Origin: CAYSLC01 sp964431545
Lineage (GTDB): Bacteria; Desulfobacterota; Desulfobacteria; Desulfobacterales; JAABSP01
Length of the DNA: 29,345 nucleotides
Direction: 5' to 3'
Assembly (NCBI GenBank): GCA_964431545.1
Contig: CAYSLC010000042.1
Coordinates: forward strand, 1-29,345
Shown here one piece after another: positions 14,150 through 22,498 of the stretch (its first letter is position 1; every line of letters starts with the position of its first letter). The translations under genes and the position numbers were made by a program. The notes beneath the pieces are model-generated. The model was not told the DNA's origin and made no database searches. It saw nothing but the letters and a program-made list of their open reading frames with translations.

Positions 14150-16229
14150 GGCCAGGACGAGCCTGCCCAGGGTCAAGGACCGGAAGGTTTACCACGGCCG
14201 CGGGGCCCTGGATGTCCTCCCGGCGACCATCCGGAGCCTTTTCGACAGGGGGGACCGGGCCAAGGCCCAGGAGCTGATCCTGGAGCTGGGGGATGGTCTC
14301 CTCGGCGAGGACCGGCCCATCCAGCGCCGCATCGCCGGAACCCTGGTCCCGGTCATCGACGACGTGGTGGACCGGGGCCACACCAACATCCTGCTGCAGC
14401 TCTCCCATAAGCTCATCGTCTGGCTGATCCTGGAGGTGGAACCCACGCCCGCCTACAGATCCATCTGCCGACACCTTCGGGACCTGGCCCGGAAGCTGAT
14501 CCTCAAGAAAGCCTTCGCCGACACCAACCACATCCTGGAGACCTTCAACATCATCAAGAGCGGGAAGCTGAAGAAGGACGACCGGATCCGGGTCCTGGCC
14601 GTGGAGGCCCTGGCCGACGTGGGGACCCCGGACATTCTCGATGCGCTCCTGGAGGAGTTTCGGACCGACGCCGAGGAGAAGCGGAAGCAGACCATCGACG
14701 TGATGATCTACCTCGGCCAGTACGCCTCCGGCCCCCTGCTGACCCTGCTCCGGGAAAGCCAGGACCGGTACGAGCGGTCCCGGACGTTGCAGGTCCTCTC
14801 CTATATCGGAGGGCCTGCGGTCCCCGCCATCATCCGGAACCTCAAGCATGAGTCGCCGTGGTATTATGTGCGGAACATGGCGCTGTTGCTGGGCAAATCC
14901 GGCAACGCGAACCACCTCTCCACCCTGCGCCCGCTCCTCGGCCACCGGGATCTCCGGGTCCAGCGGGAGGCCCTCTGGTCGATCCACAAGCTCGGCGGCC
15001 GGAAGAGCGAATCGATCGTGCTCTCCGTGCTCCCCGAGGCCGACAACCGGTTGAAGGGGGATATCATCGAGGTGCTGGGGGACCTCCAGTCCCGGGCCGC
15101 CGTGTCCAATCTTCTGGAGATGCTCGAAACGACCTCGGCGATGGAGACCCCGCTTCAGGAGGAACTCACCGAGAAAATTTGCACGTCACTGGGCAAGATC
15201 GGCGACCCCAAGGCGATCCCCGCCCTGAACAAAATCCTTGACCGGGAAAGCAAAAAACCGGTAGAGGGGATGACGTTCAACGAACGGGTGAAGGCGGCGG
15301 CGGCCAGCGCGTTGACGCTTCTCAAGGAGAAGATGACCCAGGGAGGAGAGAGACGGTCCTTGAGGAAACAGAACCATTTCAAGATCTGGGCCAGGCTCTA
15401 CAAGACCCTCACCCAGGAGGAATCCGAGGCCCTCTTCGACGCCTTGATCGAGACCCGATACGAGGAGGGACGCCTGGTCTACCGTCAGGGGCGGCTCAAC
15501 ACCCAGCTCTACCTGGTGGATGAAGGGCGGGCGGTGCTCGCCTACGACCAGGAGGGGGAGGAGATCTGGGTCAAGACCCTCAAGCCCGGGGACATGGGGG
15601 GGGCGAGGAGTTTCTTTTCGTCCTCGGTCCACACCACCTCCATGCGGGCGGTCACCGACCTGGTGCTCAACACCCTGGAGCGGCAGGCCCTCACGGCGCT
15701 GAAGGCGGCCCATCCCGAACTCGAGGCCAAGTTGGAGGCCTTCTGCATCAAGTCGGACAACATCGTCACCGTGCTCTCCTCCTACGGCATGGAGCGGCGG
15801 AACGATCCCCGGGCCGAGGTGCCGGCCAAGGTGATGATGCAGTTTCTCGACCCGGCGGGAAAGCCCGAGGGGCGGCGGTACCGGGGGGACGTCCAGGATG
15901 TCTCCGCCGGCGGGCTCGCCATGGTGGCCCGGCTCACCGACGGGGAGGTCGAGACCTTTGTGGGGCGCCGGGCCAACATCAAGACCCTGCTCCAGTCCGG
16001 CCGCGAGGACCTGGAGATCGACCGGGACGCCAAAGTGGTGGCCGTCCTCCGGAAAAAGGCGGAGATCTACACGCTCCACCTGAAGTTCGACCAGCGGATC
16101 AGCCCTTTTCCCTCGGGGCTTCTGGGCCGGAGGAAGGGATCTCCCGAACCCCAGGCGGACGGCGCGTCGGCCCCGGAGGAGTTCGACAAAACCAAGGACA
16201 ACTTTCTGGTGACCCGACTGCCGGAGTGA
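14142..16229 (+). CDS. HEAT-repeat protein with cNMP-binding-like and PilZ domains
   Basis: A 695-residue cytoplasmic protein. Residues 1-400 are helical with HEAT repeats (for example TPDILDALLEEFRTDAEEKRKQ, PWYYVRNMALLLGKSG at 239-254, HRDLRVQREALWSIHKLGG). Residues about 420-530 look like a cyclic-nucleotide-binding jelly roll (GRLVYRQGRLNTQLYLVDEG, LKPGDMGGA), but the Glu and Arg of the standard phosphate-binding cassette are not seen, so its ligand is open. Residues 551-660 form a PilZ domain with both c-di-GMP-binding motifs: RNDPR (553-557, RxxxR) and DVSAGG (586-591, DxSxxG). The protein should therefore bind c-di-GMP and pass the signal to partners through the HEAT surface. It starts inside the end of its paralogue. 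Precise process (motility, adhesion, exopolysaccharide or other) unknown. Confidence 0.88.
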   Translation: MPEARTSLPRVKDRKVYHGRGALDVLPATIRSLFDRGDRAKAQELILELGDGLLGEDRPIQRRIAGTLVPVIDDVVDRGHTNILLQLSHKLIVWLILEVEPTPAYRSICRHLRDLARKLILKKAFADTNHILETFNIIKSGKLKKDDRIRVLAVEALADVGTPDILDALLEEFRTDAEEKRKQTIDVMIYLGQYASGPLLTLLRESQDRYERSRTLQVLSYIGGPAVPAIIRNLKHESPWYYVRNMALLLGKSGNANHLSTLRPLLGHRDLRVQREALWSIHKLGGRKSESIVLSVLPEADNRLKGDIIEVLGDLQSRAAVSNLLEMLETTSAMETPLQEELTEKICTSLGKIGDPKAIPALNKILDRESKKPVEGMTFNERVKAAAASALTLLKEKMTQGGERRSLRKQNHFKIWARLYKTLTQEESEALFDALIETRYEEGRLVYRQGRLNTQLYLVDEGRAVLAYDQEGEEIWVKTLKPGDMGGARSFFSSSVHTTSMRAVTDLVLNTLERQALTALKAAHPELEAKLEAFCIKSDNIVTVLSSYGMERRNDPRAEVPAKVMMQFLDPAGKPEGRRYRGDVQDVSAGGLAMVARLTDGEVETFVGRRANIKTLLQSGREDLEIDRDAKVVAVLRKKAEIYTLHLKFDQRISPFPSGLLGRRKGSPEPQADGASAPEEFDKTKDNFLVTRLPE

Positions 16230-16302
16230 CCGCCCCGCGGCCCGGAAGCCTCCGAACGGACAACCCCCGGAAGTGACATCCCCCCACACCGCAGAGGCCC
16301 CC

Positions 16303-17316
16303 TTGTTGATCGACCGGTATAACCGGCGCCTCAATTACCTCCGGATCTCCATTACCGACCGGTGCAACCTCCGGTGCCAGTACTGCTCGCCGCCCCGCAG
16401 CCGCATCCCCAAACTCTCCCACGACGATATTCTCACCTACGAGGAGATCCTCCGCCTGGTCCGGATCGGCGTCGGACTGGGGATCTCCAAGGTCCGGGTC
16501 ACGGGGGGGGAGCCCCTGGTGAGAAAGGGGGTTTGCGGGTTCCTGGATGCCCTCTTCGACGTGGCGGGGCTGTCGGATCTCTCCCTGACCACCAACGGGG
16601 TCCTGCTGGCCCGGAATCTGGAGCGGATCTACGGGGCCGGGGTCCGGCGGCTCAACATCAGCCTCGACACCCTCTCCCGGGAGAAATACCGGGAGATCAC
16701 CGGCATGGACGCCTTCGACCGGGTGTGGGAAGGGATCATGGCCGCCCACCGGCGGGGGTTTTCCCCCATCAAGATCAATGTGGTGGCCCTCCGGGGGGTC
16801 AACGAGGATGAATTGGCCGATCTGGCCCGCCTGACCCTGGCGTACCCCTTCCACGTCCGGTTCATCGAGTACATGCCCATGGGGGGCGCCGAATGGTCTT
16901 CCGAATCCTCTCTGGTGGGATCGGAGATTCTCCGGGCCCTGGCTCCCCTGGGGGAGTTGATCCCCCTTTCGGCGGAAAACGGCCCTGTTCCGGGAGAAAC
17001 GCCCATGGAGACCGACGGGCCGGCCGTGGGGTACGGGATCGCCGGGGCCCCCGGGCGGATCGGCCTGATCCGGCCCCTGAGCCACCATTTCTGCCACCGG
17101 TGCAACCGGCTGCGGCTCACGGCCGAGGGGCGGCTGCGCTCCTGCCTCCTCTCCGACCAGGAGGAGGATCTGCGGGGGCCCCTGCGGGCCGGCGCTCCGG
17201 ACGAGGCCCTGGCCCGGATCTTCCTCGACGCGGTGCGGAAGAAACCCATGGGCCACCGGCTGGACGAGCAGCGGACCGGCGCGGTATGCGGCCGGATGTC
17301 CTCCATCGGCGGCTGA
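16303..17316 (+). CDS. moaA: GTP 3',8-cyclase (molybdenum cofactor synthesis, radical SAM)
   Basis: About 337 residues. MoaA carries out the first step of molybdopterin synthesis, rearranging GTP by radical SAM chemistry. The SAM cluster motif CNLRCQYC (Cys21, Cys25, Cys28) directly follows ISITDR; VTGGEPLVRKG is the SAM-binding GGEP motif; the C-terminal cluster is CHRCNRLRLTAEGRLRSC; the chain ends in the Gly-Gly that the reaction needs (SSIGG). I chose TTG 16303 because it gives the family N-terminus (LLIDRYNRRLNYLRIS) and has AGAGG 5 bases upstream. A GTG at 16273 in the same frame would add 10 residues but has no ribosome site. No other molybdenum cofactor gene lies nearby. Its stop is 2 bp from that of the convergent thioesterase gene. 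Confidence 0.96.
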   Translation: MLIDRYNRRLNYLRISITDRCNLRCQYCSPPRSRIPKLSHDDILTYEEILRLVRIGVGLGISKVRVTGGEPLVRKGVCGFLDALFDVAGLSDLSLTTNGVLLARNLERIYGAGVRRLNISLDTLSREKYREITGMDAFDRVWEGIMAAHRRGFSPIKINVVALRGVNEDELADLARLTLAYPFHVRFIEYMPMGGAEWSSESSLVGSEILRALAPLGELIPLSAENGPVPGETPMETDGPAVGYGIAGAPGRIGLIRPLSHHFCHRCNRLRLTAEGRLRSCLLSDQEEDLRGPLRAGAPDEALARIFLDAVRKKPMGHRLDEQRTGAVCGRMSSIGG

Positions 17317-17318
17317 TT

Positions 17319-17702
17319 CTATTTCAGTACGTGTTTTTCGAGGATGAAGCAGGTGAATTCGCCCTCGAAGACCGCCTCTTCTTCGCGGAGCACCGAGACC
17401 CGGACGGTTCGCTTCTTTCCCGCCTCGGTTTCGATTTTCGCCTCGGCCGCCACGGTCTCCCCCACCCGGACCGGTTTCAGGAATTTCACCTCGGCGGCCC
17501 CCAGCACCACGTTGGGGTGGTTGACCGCGATCATGGCGGCGTAGTCGGCGAGCCCGAAGAGAAACCCGCCGTGGACCAGGCCCGTGGCGTCCGCCGCCAT
17601 CCGATCCGTGGCCCTCATCTCCACCCGGCTTCTCCCTTCTTCCACGGAGAGGGGACTTCCGCACAGCTCCGGGTCGATCCGTTCATGGGTGATGATCTCC
17701 AT
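17319..17702 (-). CDS. Hotdog-fold thioesterase (PaaI/YbgC-like)
   Basis: A 127-residue single hotdog domain. The core pattern is visible: MAADATGLVHGGFLFGLADYAAM (about 35-57), with the VHGG turn and an Asp at 53 in the helix, then AEVKFLKPVRVGETVAAEAKI. Such proteins cleave acyl-CoA or related thioesters; the sequence does not tell the acyl group. It could also be a non-catalytic acyl-binding protein. Start ATG 17702 has GGGAGG 8 bases upstream and a good promoter. The gene is monocistronic, convergent with moaA and divergent from argS. Confidence 0.85.
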   Translation of the reverse strand: MEIITHERIDPELCGSPLSVEEGRSRVEMRATDRMAADATGLVHGGFLFGLADYAAMIAVNHPNVVLGAAEVKFLKPVRVGETVAAEAKIETEAGKKRTVRVSVLREEEAVFEGEFTCFILEKHVLK

Positions 17703-17773
17703 GGTCCGTTCCTCCCTTGTCCGTTGATGTCGTCGATGGATCCGTCCGTCCCTCTTGAGGACCGATCCGGAAC

Positions 17774-17802
17774 AGGATACCCTCGGCCGTTCCGGGCGTC
17801 AA
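17774..17802 (-). promoter_or_regulatory. Promoter of the thioesterase gene
   Basis: Minus strand: -35 TTGACG (17802-17797), exactly 17-bp spacer, -10 TATCCT (17779-17774). Confidence 0.6.
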
Positions 17803-17850
17803 GAATCCCGGGCGACCCCCCGCCGCGGGCGCGACACGGGTGGATGTTCC

Positions 17851-17879
17851 TTGACTTGGACCCCAAAAGCTCCTATGAG
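17851..17879 (+). promoter_or_regulatory. Promoter of argS
   Basis: -35 TTGACT (17851-17856), exactly 17-bp spacer, -10 TATGAG (17874-17879). Transcription would start near 17886, giving a leader of about 56 bases. Confidence 0.6.
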
Positions 17880-17892
17880 TGGGGATTCGGTT

Positions 17893-17923
17893 GGATGGAC
17901 CCCGATCGGATGGACCCCGAATC
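17893..17923 (+). repeat. Tandem 15/16-bp direct repeat in argS leader
   Basis: GGATGGACCCCGATC (17893-17907) is followed at once by GGATGGACCCCGAATC (17908-17923). The core TGGACCCC also occurs inside the promoter spacer (17857-17864). GATTCGG (17884-17890) and CCGAATC (17917-17923) form an inverted repeat around the array. Confidence 0.7.
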
Positions 17924-17941
17924 GATGCAGAGACAGGAGTT

Positions 17942-19606
<1,665 letters not shown>

Positions 19607-19618
19607 TCCATCTCCACT

Positions 19619-20434
19619 ATGGCCAGAAACGGCATCAAAAGGCGGCTCTTGGCGGACGGAGGCCGGGGCGAAACGGCCGGGGCCGCTTTCGGCGCTTTCC
19701 TGGCCAGATGGGGCCTGATCACCTTCGTCTCGGCCTGGATGTTCGTCCTGGGGGTCCTGGTGGGACGGGGGACCGCCCCCATCCACTTCGACATCCCCAG
19801 GCTCCAGGAGGAGCTGCTCAACCTGCGCCGGGCCGAGGAGACCGAACAGCTTGCCAAGCTCGACGCCGATTCCGAGGCCCTTTTTTCCGATGCGCCGGAG
19901 CTGGAGTTTCACGAGGCCCTCAAGGAGACCCGGGCGGAGATCAAGCTGGAGTCCATCGTTATCGAAACCCCGGAGGCTAAAGCGCCCTCGAGGATCGAGA
20001 ACAAGGCCCCGCTGATCAAAAAGAAGGCCGTGGCCCCCATGAAGGACGCCCGGCCGCCCCCCGCCGGGCCGGCCCCCGGGGAGACGGAGCGGGCCCGGCC
20101 CCCGGAGACGGTGAAGACGGCCGAGGCGGAAAAGCCGCCACAGGTCCCCCCGCCGGAGGCGGAACCGGCCGAACCGGCCGTCAAGGTCGACCCGGGCGGC
20201 GCTTTGGCCGTTCAGGTCGGATCGTTTCGGGCCGCCGAAGATGCCCGGAAGCTGGTGGAAGCCCTGAAGGCAAAGAAGTATCCCGCCTACCGGGAGGCCG
20301 GGCTGGTGCCGCGCAAGGGGATCTGGCACCGGGTGCGGGTGGGAAACTTCACCGGCCGGGACGATGCCGAGGCGATGATGGCGCGGCTGAAAGCCGACAG
20401 CTACGCGGGGATTCTGGTCAAACGGAAGAAATAG
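19619..20434 (+). CDS. SPOR-domain membrane protein
   Basis: A 271-residue protein with one membrane segment near the N-terminus (about 31-49, WGLITFVSAWMFVLGVLVG), a charged, partly coiled-coil stretch (58-115), a Pro/Ala/Glu-rich periplasmic linker (about 140-192) and a C-terminal SPOR domain (about 195-271: ALAVQVGSFRAAEDARKLVEAL, then WHRVRVGNF). SPOR domains bind denuded glycan strands of peptidoglycan, usually at the division site. A role in septal cell-wall work is likely, as for FtsN- or DedD-like proteins, but the exact function is unknown. ATG 19619 follows the argS stop by 12 bases, in the same frame, and has no ribosome binding site of its own, so translation probably depends on argS. 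Confidence 0.88.
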   Translation: MARNGIKRRLLADGGRGETAGAAFGAFLARWGLITFVSAWMFVLGVLVGRGTAPIHFDIPRLQEELLNLRRAEETEQLAKLDADSEALFSDAPELEFHEALKETRAEIKLESIVIETPEAKAPSRIENKAPLIKKKAVAPMKDARPPPAGPAPGETERARPPETVKTAEAEKPPQVPPPEAEPAEPAVKVDPGGALAVQVGSFRAAEDARKLVEALKAKKYPAYREAGLVPRKGIWHRVRVGNFTGRDDAEAMMARLKADSYAGILVKRKK

Positions 20435-20502
20435 CGGGTTTCGGCATGATCCCATTTCCGAAAAAAGCGTTCGTACGCCGAGACACGAAAAAAGGGGTAC
20501 CC

Positions 20503-20790
20503 ATGAAGATCACCAAGGACCAAGTGGTCCACGTGGCGGATCTCGCCCGTCTCCACCTGGGGGACGAAGAGATCGAACGATTCGCCGGACAGATCGACAC
20601 CATTTTGGAATACGTGGATAAACTCGACCGGGCCGATACCGAGGGGGTCTCCCCCACCTCCCATGCCATCTCCCTCACCAACGCCTTTCGGGAGGACGCG
20701 CCCCTTGACCCCTTAGACCGGGAGGCGGCCCTGGCCAACGCCCCGGAGCGGGACGGGGAAAACTTCATCGTGCCCCGGGTGATCCGGTAG
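20503..20790 (+). CDS. gatC: Asp-tRNA(Asn)/Glu-tRNA(Gln) amidotransferase subunit C
   Basis: A 95-residue subunit of the GatCAB complex that turns misacylated Glu-tRNA(Gln) or Asp-tRNA(Asn) into the amide form. GatC stabilises GatA against GatB. The N-terminus MKITKDQVVHVADLARL and the C-terminal LDREAALANAPERDGENFIVPRVI are typical. ATG 20503 was chosen because it gives this start and has AAAGGGG upstream; the frame reaches back to 20446 with unrelated residues. Followed by gatA after 32 bp. gatB is not in the window and must lie elsewhere. Confidence 0.96.
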   Translation: MKITKDQVVHVADLARLHLGDEEIERFAGQIDTILEYVDKLDRADTEGVSPTSHAISLTNAFREDAPLDPLDREAALANAPERDGENFIVPRVIR

Positions 20791-20822
20791 CGAGCCGGTT
20801 GTAAAGCGAAAAGGGAGCATCC

Positions 20823-22283
20823 ATGGACCTGCATCAGTTGACAGTGGGGCGGGCACACGATCTTCTCGGAAAAAAGGAGATCACCTCCCGGGAGTTGACC
20901 CTCGCCGTGCTCGATCGCATCCGGGAGATCGACCCGAAGATCGGCGCCTACATTACGATCACCGAGGAAGCGGCCCTGGAAGCGGCCGACGCCGCCGACG
21001 TCCGGATCCGCAAGGGGGAGGCCGTTCCGCTGACCGGGATTCCCCTGGCGGTCAAGGACCTCATGTGCACCCGCGGGGTGCGGACCACCTGCGCCAGCCG
21101 GATCCTGGAAAACTTCGTCCCCCCCTACGACGCCACCGTCATCGAGAAGATCCGGCGGGCCGGGGCGGTGATGGTGGGAAAGACCAACATGGACGAGTTC
21201 GCCATGGGCTCCTCCAACGAGCACTCGGCCTTCCACGTCGCCCGGAACCCCTGGGACCCGACCCGGATCCCCGGGGGATCTAGCGGCGGGTCGGCGGCGG
21301 CGGTGGCCGCGGGCATGTGCGCCGCCGCCCTGGGCTCCGACACCGGCGGCTCCATCCGGCAGCCCGCCTCCCACTGCGGCGTGGTGGGGCTGAAGCCGAC
21401 CTACGGCCGGGTCTCCCGGTACGGTCTGGTCGCCTTCGCCTCCTCCCTGGACCAGATCGGACCGCTCACCAAGGACGTGACCGACTGCGCCCTGCTCATG
21501 AACGTCCTGGCCGGACACGATCCCAGGGATTCCACGTCGGTTCCCGAGCCGGTGCCCGACTACACCGCCGCCCTGACGGAGGGGCTTTCGGGAATCCGGA
21601 TCGGCATCCCCAAGGAGTACGTCGCCGTGGAGGGCCTCGACCCGGAAGTCTCGTCGGCGGTGGCGGCCGCCGTGGAACGGCTGGAGGATCTCGGCGCCGA
21701 AAGAGTCGAGGTCTCCCTGCCCCACACCCCGTATGTGGTGGCCGCCTACTACGTCATCGCCCCGTGTGAGGCCAGCTCCAACCTCGCCCGGTACGACGGC
21801 GTGAAATACGGATTCCGGGACCCCGGCTCCGAGGCCCTGCTGGAGATGTACCGCGCCACCCGCTCCAAAGGGTTCGGTCCGGAGGTCCAGCGGCGGATCA
21901 TCATCGGGACCTATTGCCTCTCCGCCGGCTACTACGAGGCTTACTACGGAAAGGCCTCCCAGGTGCGCACCCTGATCCGGGAGGACTACAACCGGGCCCT
22001 GAACCGATGCGACGCCATCCTGGCGCCCGTGGCCCCCACGCCCGCCTTTCCCATCGGGGAAAAGACCGACGATCCCCTGACCATGTACCTGTCGGACATC
22101 TTCACCCTGTCGGCCAACCTGGCCGGGGTGCCGGGGATCTCCGTGCCGTGCGGGTACTCGGCCCGGGGGCTTCCCATCGGCGTGCAGATCCTGGGGCGCC
22201 ATTTCGACGAACCGACCCTCATCCGGGCCGCCTACAACTTCGAAAAGGCCGCGGATGTCCGAAACCTCAACCCCCCGTTGTGA
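20823..22283 (+). CDS. gatA: Asp-tRNA(Asn)/Glu-tRNA(Gln) amidotransferase subunit A
   Basis: A 486-residue amidase-signature enzyme that releases ammonia from glutamine for the GatCAB reaction. The Ser-cisSer-Lys triad is complete: Lys78 (PLAVKDLM), Ser153 (PGGSSGGSAAAVA) and nucleophile Ser177 (GSDTGGSIRQPAS). These positions match the known GatA numbering within one residue. Length is normal. ATG 20823 follows a purine-rich AAAAGGGAG. It is co-transcribed with gatC upstream and the 63-residue ORF downstream. Confidence 0.97.
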   Translation: MDLHQLTVGRAHDLLGKKEITSRELTLAVLDRIREIDPKIGAYITITEEAALEAADAADVRIRKGEAVPLTGIPLAVKDLMCTRGVRTTCASRILENFVPPYDATVIEKIRRAGAVMVGKTNMDEFAMGSSNEHSAFHVARNPWDPTRIPGGSSGGSAAAVAAGMCAAALGSDTGGSIRQPASHCGVVGLKPTYGRVSRYGLVAFASSLDQIGPLTKDVTDCALLMNVLAGHDPRDSTSVPEPVPDYTAALTEGLSGIRIGIPKEYVAVEGLDPEVSSAVAAAVERLEDLGAERVEVSLPHTPYVVAAYYVIAPCEASSNLARYDGVKYGFRDPGSEALLEMYRATRSKGFGPEVQRRIIIGTYCLSAGYYEAYYGKASQVRTLIREDYNRALNRCDAILAPVAPTPAFPIGEKTDDPLTMYLSDIFTLSANLAGVPGISVPCGYSARGLPIGVQILGRHFDEPTLIRAAYNFEKAADVRNLNPPL

Positions 22284-22296
22284 AAGGGAACCACAG

Positions 22297-22488
22297 ATGA
22301 CGATGCAACCCGAAGGCGAAACCATCCGGAAAGCGGTCAAGTGGGTCTCCGAGGAGATGGCTTACAGCCCCGGCAGGACCCGGGCCCAGCTCGTGGAGGA
22401 GGCCTGCGTCCGGTTCGATCTGACCCCCAAGGACGCCGAGTTCCTCTCCCGGTTCCTGGCGGAGCGGGAGGGAGGGGAGGGCGCCTAG
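22297..22488 (+). CDS. Small conserved-looking protein between gatA and mutL
   Basis: A 63-residue soluble, mostly helical, acidic protein with no motif I can name. It has a first helix (GETIRKAVKWVSEEMA), a second (RAQLVEEACVRFDL) and a third (PKDAEFLSRFLAERE). ATG 22297 has AAGGGA 8 bases upstream and starts 13 bases after the gatA stop; an ATG at 22303 is also possible. The good ribosome site, tight fit between two core genes and sensible helical pattern support a real gene. I recall similar short ORFs at this place in related bacteria, but cannot confirm it here. Function unknown. Confidence 0.72.
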   Translation: MTMQPEGETIRKAVKWVSEEMAYSPGRTRAQLVEEACVRFDLTPKDAEFLSRFLAEREGGEGA

Positions 22489-22498
22489 CCGGGCTTTC

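Noticed and set aside
11984..14176. 730-residue open frame on the minus strand
   Set aside because: It is exactly antisense to the first HEAT gene; composition is that of a shadow frame.
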